A DNA stretch of 64,000 bases from the NCBI GenBank assembly GCA_024397995.1, contig CP073746.1, positions 2,170,001-2,234,000 of the forward strand, read 5' to 3'. Numbering within the stretch: position 1 is the first letter of the stretch; every line of letters starts with the position of its first letter. Source of the DNA: a bacterium SCSIO 12827. GTDB lineage: Bacteria; Pseudomonadota; Alphaproteobacteria; Rhodospirillales; Casp-alpha2. Of the stretch, positions 34,221 to 42,700 are shown one piece after another. The notes below the pieces were generated by a model. It saw only the letters and a program-made list of their open reading frames with translations. It was not told where the DNA came from and did no database searches. Made by a program: the position numbers and the translations under genes.

Positions 34221-35201
34221 ATGGCCAAGAAAAAAGTTCTCATGACCGAGCGGATCCACCCCGCCGGACACGCAATCCTGGACGCCCGCGACGACATCGA
34301 GGTCGTCATCGCCGACGACGTCAGCGCCGAAGGCCTGGCGAAAGCCCTGCCCGGCGTGCATGGCATCGCCGTGCGCACGGCCCAGCTTCCCGAAACCGTG
34401 CTGGCCCATGCCAACGACCTGCAGGTCGTCTCGCGCCACGGCGTCGGCTGCGACAACATCGCGGTCGACCATTTGACGTCGCGGGGCATTCCCGTCTGCA
34501 TCGCGTCAGGCGCCAATGCGCGCTGCGTCGCCGAGCACACCATGACCATGATGATGACCCTTGCCCGCGACCTGACCGGCCAGACCGCCGCAGTGCGCGA
34601 GGGACGCTGGACCGACCGCGGCACCTTCAAGGCGAAGGACCTGTACCGCTCAACCATTCTGATCGTCGGCTACGGGCGCATCGGCCGCTTGCTTGCCCCG
34701 TTGTGCAAGGCCTTCGGCATGGATGTCGTGGTCGCCGACATCAAGCTTGATCGCGACCTCGCCGCCCAGCAGGGTGTGCGCGCGGTCGAGGATTTCCGCC
34801 CCGAGCTTCCCAAGGCTGATTTCGTTTCCCTGCATGTGCCGTTGGATGAAACAACCCGCCACCTGATCGGGCCCGAGGAACTGGCCGCCATGAAACCCGG
34901 CGTCATTGTCATCAACAACGCCCGCGGCGGCGTGGTCGACGAACATGCCTTGGCGGCGGCGCTGGACAGTGGCCATGTCATGGGTGCTGGGGTCGACGTG
35001 TTTTCCCAGGAACCGCCGCAGGACGGTCATCCCCTGGTCAATCATCCCCGAACCGTGCTGGCGCCCCATAACGGCGCGGCGTCGTTTCTGGCCCTGGAAG
35101 CGGCCGCGATGATGACGGCGCAGAACATCCTCGATCAGTTCGACGGTTGCCTGAAGGACGAGATGATTTTCAACCTGGACGGCTTGCAGCGCGCGTCCTG
35201 A
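34221..35201 (+). CDS. D-2-hydroxyacid dehydrogenase (NAD-dependent)
   Basis: A 326-residue enzyme of the phosphoglycerate-dehydrogenase/formate-dehydrogenase-like family, interconverting a 2-hydroxy acid and a 2-keto acid. The NAD motif VGYGRIGRLLAPLCKAFGMD lies near 150-170. The catalytic set is visible: Arg in NNARGGVVDE near 235, Glu in VFSQEPP near 264, and His in LAPHNGAAS near 283. The substrate-side HGVGCDNIAVDHLT is typical. A SerA ACT domain is absent. GGAG precedes the ATG. Confidence 0.9.
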   Translation: MAKKKVLMTERIHPAGHAILDARDDIEVVIADDVSAEGLAKALPGVHGIAVRTAQLPETVLAHANDLQVVSRHGVGCDNIAVDHLTSRGIPVCIASGANARCVAEHTMTMMMTLARDLTGQTAAVREGRWTDRGTFKAKDLYRSTILIVGYGRIGRLLAPLCKAFGMDVVVADIKLDRDLAAQQGVRAVEDFRPELPKADFVSLHVPLDETTRHLIGPEELAAMKPGVIVINNARGGVVDEHALAAALDSGHVMGAGVDVFSQEPPQDGHPLVNHPRTVLAPHNGAASFLALEAAAMMTAQNILDQFDGCLKDEMIFNLDGLQRAS

Positions 35202-35225
35202 CAAACGGTTCGGGAGGGCTGTACC

Positions 35226-35984
35226 TTGAAAGAGTCACTTCGCGACCGCATGTTGCGTGGCGACGTTCTGACCGGAACGTTTCTGAAGACGCCGGCATTT
35301 CAGTTGGTCGAGGTTTTGGCCATGTCGGACTTCGACATGATCGCCCTTGATGCGGAACACGCGCCGTTCGACCGGGGGTCGATCGACGCCTGTCTCGGCA
35401 TCGCCCGGGCCATGGACTTCCCCGTTCTGGTGCGGACGCACGACGGCACGCCCGGCACCATTCTCACGGTGCTCGACAGCGGGGCAACCGGCGTGATCGT
35501 GCCGCACATCGACAGCGCCGCCAAAGCCGAGGCCATCGCCCGCGCCGCCCGCTTCGGACACGGCGGACGCGGCTATGCCGGCTCGACCCGCTGGGCCGGA
35601 TACGCGACCCGCTCCATGCCTGAAGTTCTGGAACAAAGCCGCAAGGAGACCGTCGTCATCGCTCAGATCGAGGAACCGGAGGGTGTCGACGAAATTGACG
35701 CCATCGCCGCCGTCGAGGGCATCGACGGCTTGTTCGTCGGTCCCGCCGACCTGGCGGTGTGCTACGGCCTGACCGATCCGGCCGCCCCCAAAGTTCGCGC
35801 CGCGATCAAGCGCGTCGGCGAAGCGGCGCAGAAACACGGCAAATGCCTGATCACCTTCGCCCCCAACGCCAGCTGGGCGGCGGACCTCAAGGCGCTCGGC
35901 GTGACCATGTTCTTCATTGCTTCGGAACATGCCTTCATGCTGGACGGCGCCAACGCCGCGGCACGGGGAGTATCGGACGCATGA
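35226..35984 (+). CDS. HpcH/HpaI-family aldolase
   Basis: A 252-residue class II pyruvate-type aldolase cleaving a 2-keto-3-deoxy or 4-hydroxy-2-keto acid to pyruvate and an aldehyde. Metal ligands are recognisable: Glu in IAQIEEPEGVDEID near 143 and Asp in GLFVGPADLAV near 169. The N-terminal FDMIALDAEHAPFDRGSID matches HpaI/garL-type enzymes (Asp-His pair). It starts with TTG; GGGAGGG seven bases upstream supports this. It pairs logically with the dehydratase of the opposite arm, which would make a 2-keto-3-deoxy acid. Confidence 0.9.
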   Translation: MKESLRDRMLRGDVLTGTFLKTPAFQLVEVLAMSDFDMIALDAEHAPFDRGSIDACLGIARAMDFPVLVRTHDGTPGTILTVLDSGATGVIVPHIDSAAKAEAIARAARFGHGGRGYAGSTRWAGYATRSMPEVLEQSRKETVVIAQIEEPEGVDEIDAIAAVEGIDGLFVGPADLAVCYGLTDPAAPKVRAAIKRVGEAAQKHGKCLITFAPNASWAADLKALGVTMFFIASEHAFMLDGANAAARGVSDA

Positions 35985-37357
35985 CCACACAGACGGTTTA
36001 CATCGGCTCCGGCGCCGGCTTCGCCGGCGACCGCATCGACGCGGGCCTGCCCGTGGTCGAAACCCTGGCCCGGCGTGACGGCCCGAAATACCTGATCTTC
36101 GAGGTCATGGGGGAACGGACGCTCGCCATCGCCCAGCGTATCAAGATGCGCAACCCGGAATTGGGCTATTCACCTTATCTGGAACCCTACCTGCGCGGCG
36201 TGCTGAAGGCCGCTAAGGACGCCGGCGTGCGTATCGTCGCCAACCTGGGCAACGCCAACCCGCTGGGCGGCGCCCGCAAGACCCTGGAGATCGCGAAGGA
36301 GCTCGGCATCGAAGGCCTGCGCGTCGCCGTGGTGCTGGGCGACGACCTGTTGGGCTTCATGACCGCCGAGGACGTTGCCGGCCTGCCGACCATCGAAGGC
36401 GTGACCATCGACGGCAAGGAAATCGTCGCTGCGAACGCCTATCTGGGGGCGCGGCCCGTGGCTGAGGCCTTGACCCTCGGCACGGACGTGGTGCTGGTCG
36501 GACGCACGACGGACGCGGCCTTGGTTCTGGGTCCGCTGATCCATGAATTCGGCTGGGCGGAAGACGATTGGGACCGCCTCGCCGCCGGCACCTTGGCGGG
36601 GCATTTGCTGGAATGCGGTGGTCAGGTCACGGGCGGATATTTCTGTGACCCCGGGTTCAAGGACGTGCCGGGCATGGACGAACTGGGGTTCCCCATCGGC
36701 GAGATCGGTGCCGACGGCACCATCGTCATCACCAAGGCCGAGAACACGGGCGGGCTGGTGACCAAGGCCACGGTGACGGAACAGATCCTTTACGAAATGC
36801 ACGACCCGGCGGCTTATCTGACGCCGGACGTGGCGCTGGACGTCACCGGCGTGACCCTGGCCGACGACGGCAAGGACCGGGTGCGCGTCCTGGGCGCCAA
36901 GGGCCATCCGCCGCCGGACACACTGAAAGTCACCGTCTCCGCCGACGGCGGCTGGCTGGGCGAGGCTGAATTGACCTATGCCGGGCCCAATGCGCTCGCC
37001 CGCGCCAACCTTGCCGCCGACATCGTGCGCAAGCGCTTGGCCAGCCGCGGCGTCAAAGACCCCGTGCGGGTCGAAATCGTGGGCGCCGGAGCCGCCTTCG
37101 ACAACGACGCGTCGGACCGCCAGCGCGGCGCCAATATGCCCCTGGATGGCGAATACCGCCTACGCGCCGCCGTGCGCACGGACGACAAGGCGACGGCGCA
37201 ATACGTGAACGACGAAGTGCTGAGCCTGTTCTGCCCCGGCCCGGCGGGGGGCGGCGGCTATCGCTGCTCGATCACCGGGCAGGTCAACACGGCCTCCGTC
37301 CTGGTGCCGCGCGGCCCGGTCGAGGCCCAGGCAAAAGCCGAAGAGGTGACGGCATGA
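35981..37357 (+). CDS. acyclic terpene utilization AtuA family protein (DUF1446)
   Basis: A 458-residue protein of the AtuA/DUF1446 family. In Pseudomonas atuA belongs to the citronellol/geraniol catabolic cluster, but its reaction has not been established. Family features include IGSGAGFAGDRIDAGLPVVE at the N-terminus, VLVGRTTDAALVLGPLIHEF near 168 and the Gly-rich CPGPAGGGGYR near the end. The ATG overlaps the aldolase stop (ATGA), and the stop overlaps the next gene the same way, so these three are translated together. Confidence 0.9.
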   Translation: MTTQTVYIGSGAGFAGDRIDAGLPVVETLARRDGPKYLIFEVMGERTLAIAQRIKMRNPELGYSPYLEPYLRGVLKAAKDAGVRIVANLGNANPLGGARKTLEIAKELGIEGLRVAVVLGDDLLGFMTAEDVAGLPTIEGVTIDGKEIVAANAYLGARPVAEALTLGTDVVLVGRTTDAALVLGPLIHEFGWAEDDWDRLAAGTLAGHLLECGGQVTGGYFCDPGFKDVPGMDELGFPIGEIGADGTIVITKAENTGGLVTKATVTEQILYEMHDPAAYLTPDVALDVTGVTLADDGKDRVRVLGAKGHPPPDTLKVTVSADGGWLGEAELTYAGPNALARANLAADIVRKRLASRGVKDPVRVEIVGAGAAFDNDASDRQRGANMPLDGEYRLRAAVRTDDKATAQYVNDEVLSLFCPGPAGGGGYRCSITGQVNTASVLVPRGPVEAQAKAEEVTA

Positions 37358-37722
37358 GCGATACGCTAACCCTTCCCCTTCACGCCGTGGCCCACGGCCG
37401 CGCCGGTGACAAGGGCAACCGGTCCAACATCTCCGTCGTTGCCTACCTGCCCGACGCCTTCGCCTTTCTTCGCGATCAGGTGACGGAACAGAAGGTGCTG
37501 GACCTGTTCCGCCACAAGGGCGCGACCCAGGTCACGCGTTATGAATTGGCGAACCTGAACGCGCTGAATTTCGTCATCGACGACGCGCTCGAAGGCGGCG
37601 TCAATTCCGCCCTGACCCAGGACCTGCACGGCAAGACCTTGTCGTTCCTGCTGCTGGGTGAGATCGAGGTCACGGTGCCGCGAAGCTGCGTGCCGGCGGG
37701 GTCGCGCTATCTGGCCGACTGA
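37354..37722 (+). CDS. AtuA-like small domain protein
   Basis: A 122-residue protein matching the small AtuA-like (ferredoxin-fold) domain that in some proteins is the C-terminus of AtuA. The signature HAVAHGRAGDKGNRSNISVV opens the domain. It is coupled to atuA through an ATGA overlap, suggesting a two-subunit complex equivalent to the fused form. It is the last gene of the right arm; its 3' end overlaps the convergent LysR gene by 16 bases. Confidence 0.85.
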   Translation: MSDTLTLPLHAVAHGRAGDKGNRSNISVVAYLPDAFAFLRDQVTEQKVLDLFRHKGATQVTRYELANLNALNFVIDDALEGGVNSALTQDLHGKTLSFLLLGEIEVTVPRSCVPAGSRYLAD

Positions 37723-38690
37723 TCCAGATTTATGGCGGCTGCCGCGTCAAGCCCGCCGTTGAGGAATTCCGCGTTGTCCTGGATCAAGGTCTTCAGGAAA
37801 CTATGCACGTTGCGGATGCGCGGAATGTGTTCCAGATCATCGTGCATGCTGAGCCAGAAATCACGCTTCACACACAGGCGGTCCCCCAGCACCCGTTCCA
37901 GGCGCGGGTCCTGATCGGCGACGAAGGTCGGCTGCATGGAAATGCCCATGCCCGCCGCCGCCGCGTGATACTGGGCAACCAGGCTGGTCGAACGGAACAC
38001 GATGTTCTGGTCGCGCAGCACGTCCGACATCCACCGCACCGCCGGGATCGCCACCAATTCGTCGATATAGTCGATGAACCGGTGATTTTTCAGGTCTTCG
38101 ATCGTCTGCGGGCGGCCGTAGCGGTCCAGGTAGTCCTTGGACGCGTAAAGGAACAACGCGAACTCGCCGATCTTTTCGCTGGTGATGCGATGGCCGCTCG
38201 GCCGGGGAAAGCTGATCAGAACATCGGCCTCGCGCTTCGACAGGTTGACCCAGTGGGAGGCCGTGACCAGTTCCACGTTTATCGACGGATGCTGTTCATA
38301 AAGCGCCAACATGCGGGGCGCCAGATACAGACTGCCGAGGGCTTCCATGGTCGCCACGCGGATGGTGCCCCTGACTTCGGCCGTCTCGCCGCTGAAGGTC
38401 GTGGCGATCTGGGCGATATGGGCCTCGATGCCCTCGGCCTCGCGCAGCAGGTCCTCGCCCCTGTCGGTCAGCAGGAAGCCGCCCGGGGTGCGCTCGAACA
38501 GCTTGGCGCCCAGCGCCGCCTCCAGCGTCTTGATCCGCCGCCCGACGGTGGAATGGGTCAGCGACAGCGACCGCGCCGCATGGCTGAGAGAGCGGTGACG
38601 CACCAAGGCCAGGAACAACGCAATGTCGTCCCAGTCAAAGCGGGACAGCTCCGAAGCATAGGCGCGCGGTTTAGGTTCCGGCTTGGTCAC
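37707..38690 (-). CDS. LysR-family transcriptional regulator
   Basis: A 327-residue regulator. The winged helix-turn-helix lies at about 16-75 (FLALVRHRSLSHAARSLSLT, then STVGRRIKTLEAALG). The C-terminal effector domain is complete. The DNA-binding wording (HSTVGRRI) fits the LysR branch with one-gene specific regulators. It starts with GTG, preceded by AGGAG at nine bases. It is the distal gene of the ABC-nitrilase operon, 30 bases after nitrilase; it is not divergent from its likely target, unlike most LysR genes. Confidence 0.9.
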   Translation of the reverse strand: MTKPEPKPRAYASELSRFDWDDIALFLALVRHRSLSHAARSLSLTHSTVGRRIKTLEAALGAKLFERTPGGFLLTDRGEDLLREAEGIEAHIAQIATTFSGETAEVRGTIRVATMEALGSLYLAPRMLALYEQHPSINVELVTASHWVNLSKREADVLISFPRPSGHRITSEKIGEFALFLYASKDYLDRYGRPQTIEDLKNHRFIDYIDELVAIPAVRWMSDVLRDQNIVFRSTSLVAQYHAAAAGMGISMQPTFVADQDPRLERVLGDRLCVKRDFWLSMHDDLEHIPRIRNVHSFLKTLIQDNAEFLNGGLDAAAAINLDQSAR

Positions 38691-38720
38691 GGGACGGTTC
38701 TCCTAGAATGGAGGGAAACT

Positions 38721-39767
38721 TTACCCCGCCGCGGCCTCGTCCTCCAGAGCGCCGGCTTCGAGGGCCGCAAACGGGACGGCGCGCCCTTCCCCGCCGATAT
38801 CGTCGAACTGGGCCGGCGCCTGATCGCGCCGCCGCACGGTCAGCCCGAACACGTCGTAGCGGTTGTAGTAGCCGGACACGTCATGGAACTGTTTGGGCAC
38901 GATGCAGTCGTCCAGATCAATCTGCTCGATCAACAATTGATCCTCGTCCTTCGAACTTTCGGTGATGGCCAGGCCGCTGGGCCCGACGATCATGGACACA
39001 CCCGGGGGCGATTCCTTGACGATGCGCAGCGCATCGCCGTTGATTTGGGAAATGATCTCGTAGGCTGTGTCGTCCAGGCGCGCGGCGCAGACGATGTTGA
39101 ACACCTTGCCCTCAAACGAATGGGCCGCCGCGCGGATGCGGTTGGCCGATGCCAGGTCGTAGCGGTCGTTGGCCGACGGCTCATGGGTCGGCCATACGGG
39201 CGGGTAACTGGAAATATGAATCTGTTCGCCCTGGGCGATCAGGCTGAAGCGTGCAAGCGGGTTCGTATTTTCGCCGCAAATCAGCGCGCCGACACGGCCA
39301 AGCGGCGTATCGACCACACGCAGGCCCGCCCCGTCGCCGTTCGACCACACCAGCTTTTCATAGAACGTGGGGACCAGCTTTCGGTGATGGTTGAGGATCG
39401 AGCCGTCGGCACCGATCAGCAGATTGGTGTTCCAGATGCAGCCGACGCTGCGGTCCGTGGACTCGCTGATGCCGATCGACACGATCATGCCCGTGTCGCG
39501 TGCCGCCGAGCAGATCTTCAAAATCTCCGGCCCCGGCACGCGGATCGACTGGCTGACGAACCGTTTGAACAGGTCGTGGTTATGGATCGGCGCCGCCAGC
39601 GCCGGCCACACGGGAAATCCGGGCACGAAGGATTCCGGAAAGGCGATCAACTGCACTCCTTCCGCCGCCGCCTTGTGGATGTAGTCGCAAACCTTGTCGA
39701 CGGTTGCGCGAGCATCGAGGTAGACCGGCGCCAAATGGGCCGCCGCGACCGTGATTTTCTGGTTCAT
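38721..39767 (-). CDS. nitrilase (carbon-nitrogen hydrolase family)
   Basis: Hydrolyses a nitrile to acid and ammonia, or possibly an amide-like substrate. It has 348 residues. The catalytic triad Glu45 (IAFPESFVPG), Lys130 (HHRKLVPTF) and Cys164 (LICGENTNP) is intact, and the CGEN wording with a Trp/Pro-rich segment (PVWPTHEPS) is that of nitrilase branch 1, not amidase. The protein is cytoplasmic. It lies downstream of an ABC importer binding protein, separated by a large stem-loop, suggesting that the imported compound is its substrate. Confidence 0.9.
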   Translation of the reverse strand: MNQKITVAAAHLAPVYLDARATVDKVCDYIHKAAAEGVQLIAFPESFVPGFPVWPALAAPIHNHDLFKRFVSQSIRVPGPEILKICSAARDTGMIVSIGISESTDRSVGCIWNTNLLIGADGSILNHHRKLVPTFYEKLVWSNGDGAGLRVVDTPLGRVGALICGENTNPLARFSLIAQGEQIHISSYPPVWPTHEPSANDRYDLASANRIRAAAHSFEGKVFNIVCAARLDDTAYEIISQINGDALRIVKESPPGVSMIVGPSGLAITESSKDEDQLLIEQIDLDDCIVPKQFHDVSGYYNRYDVFGLTVRRRDQAPAQFDDIGGEGRAVPFAALEAGALEDEAAAG

Positions 39768-39784
39768 AATCGGTCTCGTGTTGT

Positions 39785-39856
39785 CGCAAGGGTGCGCCGG
39801 CCGTCTCCCTGTGGCGCGGGGAGAAAAACGCAGGTAGAGACGGCCGGCCCCTTGCG
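39785..39856 (-). promoter_or_regulatory. large stem-loop between ABC binding protein and nitrilase genes
   Basis: A 12-bp perfect stem GCCGGCCGTCTC / GAGACGGCCGGC (39796-39807 with 39837-39848) is extended outward by CGCAAGGG / CCCTTGCG (39785-39792 with 39849-39856, a 3-base bulge) and inward by CCTG / CAGG. It starts 26 bases after the binding-protein stop. No T run follows on the minus strand, so an mRNA-stabilising or attenuating element is more likely than a full terminator. Confidence 0.75.
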
Positions 39857-39881
39857 GGGTTTCAGGTACCGCAGGCGTGGA

Positions 39882-41195
39882 CTAGAGCTTGTGCGTGCGG
39901 AAGTCGTAGCGCGGCGGCAATTTCGCCATCAGGTCCTCGCGGGGAATGCGCTTTTTGAGGACGAACTTGGAGTCTTCGACGCGGCTCATGTAGCAGTCGA
40001 TCATGCCGCTGTGGTCTTCGGCGCGCAGGATCTTCGAGCCCTGCGGATGGGCCAGGGAGTTCTCCATCTTCAGACCTTCGAGCGCTTCGATCACACCGGG
40101 CGTATCCTTGTCGCTCTGCCAGCCTGAGGCCTCGATGGCGGCCTTGAGCGCGAAGAAGTTTTCGTAGCTCTGCCAAGCGTGGCTTTTGGCCATGACCTTG
40201 CCGGAGCTTTCTTCCTTCGCATAGACCGGATCGACGCCCATCATCTCGATGAACTTGGCGTGGTATTCGTCGTTCTTGAATTCCAGCGGACGCGGGAAAT
40301 TCTCGAGGAAGTAGACCCCTTCGGTGGCGCCATTGATGTCGCGGGGGTCGATCGCCTCGATCGTCCCGGACACGGAATACATCTTCATCTTTTCGTCCAG
40401 GCGCATGGACTTGGACTGCGTGTAGAATGCGACCGACAAGGCGCCGAAGAACACCGAGAACAGGACTTCCGTTTCTTCCGGAATGCGCGCCAGGTAGGGC
40501 ACCAGATCCTTGGTGCCGAGCGGCACGGCGATCGGGTCGTTGACCTTGCCGCCGGCGGCTTCGATCAGCTTGCGGTGTTCCTGGTGATGGCTATGGCCCC
40601 AGGCGTAATCGGGGAAGATCATGGTCCAGTTCTTGCCCAGATTTTCCATCGCCCAGGGCACCCCGGCAGCGGCCAGGGCATACGTGTCGGTACCGGTACG
40701 GAAGCTGTAGCGCGAGCCCTTGGAGCCCGTCGCCTCGGTCGCCTCACCGGCCGAGAAATAGGGCGTCTTCAATTCCGTGGCGATGGGGATCGAGGCCAGC
40801 ATGATGCCCGAGTGGACGGAGCCGACGACGAACGACGCCTTCTGCCGCTGAATCAGCGAGCGCAACTTGCGGGCACCTGCGGCCGGGTTCGATTCCGTGT
40901 CGGCGACGGCCAGTTCGACCTTGCGCCCGGCGATGCCGCCGCCTTCATTGATCACCTTGACTGCCGCCTGGGCGCATTTGTCATGCCAGTACCCCCAGGA
41001 TGAAAACCCGCCGGTCAGTTCGCACTGATGGCCGATCACGATGGGGCCCGATGCCTTGGCGAAGGCGTTATGGGTAATCCCGAAATAAGCCGTCGTCGCG
41101 GCAGCACCGCCCGCCAGGGCGGTCTGCAGGAAGGATCGCCGGGTCTGGCCCGAACGGGGCGCCTTGGCCGGCTTCGATTTCACGTCTTTGGTCAT
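39882..41195 (-). CDS. ABC transporter substrate-binding protein (branched-chain amino acid/amide type)
   Basis: Periplasmic binding protein of 437 residues, type I fold (LivJ/AmiC/UrtA-like): IVIGHQCELTGGFSSWGYWH at the mature N-terminus. The export signal is a Tat type, with TRRSFLQ followed by a hydrophobic stretch and AFAKA, which is unusual because most Liv-type proteins use Sec. The ligand is unknown; amide or urea-like compounds are bound by close relatives. GGAGA precedes the ATG. It follows livF-like by 61 bases. Confidence 0.9.
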   Translation of the reverse strand: MTKDVKSKPAKAPRSGQTRRSFLQTALAGGAAATTAYFGITHNAFAKASGPIVIGHQCELTGGFSSWGYWHDKCAQAAVKVINEGGGIAGRKVELAVADTESNPAAGARKLRSLIQRQKASFVVGSVHSGIMLASIPIATELKTPYFSAGEATEATGSKGSRYSFRTGTDTYALAAAGVPWAMENLGKNWTMIFPDYAWGHSHHQEHRKLIEAAGGKVNDPIAVPLGTKDLVPYLARIPEETEVLFSVFFGALSVAFYTQSKSMRLDEKMKMYSVSGTIEAIDPRDINGATEGVYFLENFPRPLEFKNDEYHAKFIEMMGVDPVYAKEESSGKVMAKSHAWQSYENFFALKAAIEASGWQSDKDTPGVIEALEGLKMENSLAHPQGSKILRAEDHSGMIDCYMSRVEDSKFVLKKRIPREDLMAKLPPRYDFRTHKL

Positions 41196-41256
41196 TTTTC
41201 TGTCTCCAGCTGGGTTGTGACGGATCGTCGTGAAGCCCCGCCTTCATCGGCGGTTG

Positions 41257-41961
41257 TTAAACGGTGACCCCGAGATATCGGTGCAGGGTCTCCTTATCGT
41301 CTTTAAGGTCCTGGGCGGTGGCCTGATGCACGACGGCCCCCTTCTCCATGATGTAGATGCGAGAGCACAGACGGAGTGCCGTCTTGATGTTCTGCTCGAC
41401 CAGCAGGATCGACATGCCGGCGTCGTTGACCGCCTTGATCTCGCGGCGGATGTCCTGGACCAGGATCGGCATGATGCCCTCGGTCGGCTCGTCCAGGATC
41501 AGCAGCCTGGGTTGCATGACGAGGCAGCGCGCGATGGCGAGCATCTGCTGCTCACCGCCGGATAGCGTTCCGCCCGGCTGGCTCAGGCGTTCCTTGAGGC
41601 GGGGAAAACGGTCGAACACATAATCAAAGACCTGCGACGGCGGCGCCTTGGTCAGTCCGATCTCCAGGTTCTCCTTCACGGACAACGAGGGAAAAATGCC
41701 CCGCCCCTGCGGCACATAACCGATCCCGGTGCCGGGAATGGTATGCGGTGCGATATCGGTCAGGTTGCGGCCGTCGAATATGATCTCGCCGCCGGTCGCC
41801 TTGACAAGGCCCATGATGGTTTTCAGGGTCGTCGTCTTGCCCACGCCGTTGCGACCCAGGAGCCCGACCGCTTCGCCGGATTGCACCTGCAGCGACGTCC
41901 CTTGCAGGACGTGGACCTTGCCGTAATGGGCGTGGACGGCGTTCAGCTCAAGCATCGTCAT
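41257..41961 (-). CDS. livF: ABC transporter ATP-binding protein, LivF type
   Basis: A 234-residue ATPase. Walker A is GRNGVGKTTTLKT near 36-48, the signature is LSGGEQQML near 134 and Walker B is LLILDEPTEG near 155. Size and the short form without a long C-terminus match LivF. The start lies 14 bases inside the livG-like gene. Together with the next three genes it makes a HAAT (hydrophobic amino acid/amide) importer. Confidence 0.92.
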   Translation of the reverse strand: MTMLELNAVHAHYGKVHVLQGTSLQVQSGEAVGLLGRNGVGKTTTLKTIMGLVKATGGEIIFDGRNLTDIAPHTIPGTGIGYVPQGRGIFPSLSVKENLEIGLTKAPPSQVFDYVFDRFPRLKERLSQPGGTLSGGEQQMLAIARCLVMQPRLLILDEPTEGIMPILVQDIRREIKAVNDAGMSILLVEQNIKTALRLCSRIYIMEKGAVVHQATAQDLKDDKETLHRYLGVTV

Positions 41962-42700
41962 CCCCCAGGTAGGCCGCGCGGACGTCGGCGTTTTCGGAAA
42001 TCTCGGCCGGTGTGCCGCGCGCCAGCACGGTGCCCAGCGCCATGACGATGATGTCGTCGGAAATGTCGAACACGACCTCGATGTCGTGTTCGATGATCAC
42101 GATGTCGATGCGCTTGGACAGTTCGCGGATTTTCTCGACGGTACGTTCCGTCTCGGCCGGGCCCATGCCGCAGATCGGTTCGTCCAGCAGCAACAGTTTC
42201 GGTTCGGTCGCCAGCGCGATGCCGATTTCCAGCAGCGCCACGTCACCGTAGGACAGGTTGGCGGCCTCCTGCCCTGCCAGATGGGTCAATTGCAGTTCCT
42301 CAAGCAAGGCATCCGCCCGCTCGTTCGCCGCCCGGCAGGCCTTCATGGCGGTGAACGGCCGGAACACACCAAGGCGGGATTGCGCCGCGATCCATAGATT
42401 CTCGCGCACGGTCATGCCGTGAAACACGCTTTTGATCTGCAGCGTGCGCGCCAGACCCAGGCGGCTGATCTCATGCACGGAGCAGTCCGTGATGTCCTGG
42501 CCCATGAAGCGGATGGCGCCGGCCGATGGGGTCAGAATGCCGGTGACGACATTGAACAGCGTCGTCTTGCCCGCCCCGTTGGGGCCGATGACCGCCGTCA
42601 GCTTGCCGCTGTCGACCGTGGCATGAACACCGCCCAATGCGGCCAATCCGCCAAAATGTTTCTCGATGCCGTCGATTTCCAGGATCGGGGTCGCGGTCAT
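41948..42700 (-). CDS. livG: ABC transporter ATP-binding protein, LivG type
   Basis: A 250-residue ATPase. Walker A is GPNGAGKTTLFNVVTG near 39-54, with HEISRLGLARTLQIKSVF behind it as in LivG. The signature (LSYGDVALLEIGIALA) has Tyr-Gly in place of Ser-Gly-Gly, a common LivG variant. Walker B is LLLLDEPICGMGPAE. The ATG overlaps the stop of the permease gene (ATGA). Confidence 0.92.
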   Translation of the reverse strand: MTATPILEIDGIEKHFGGLAALGGVHATVDSGKLTAVIGPNGAGKTTLFNVVTGILTPSAGAIRFMGQDITDCSVHEISRLGLARTLQIKSVFHGMTVRENLWIAAQSRLGVFRPFTAMKACRAANERADALLEELQLTHLAGQEAANLSYGDVALLEIGIALATEPKLLLLDEPICGMGPAETERTVEKIRELSKRIDIVIIEHDIEVVFDISDDIIVMALGTVLARGTPAEISENADVRAAYLGDDDA

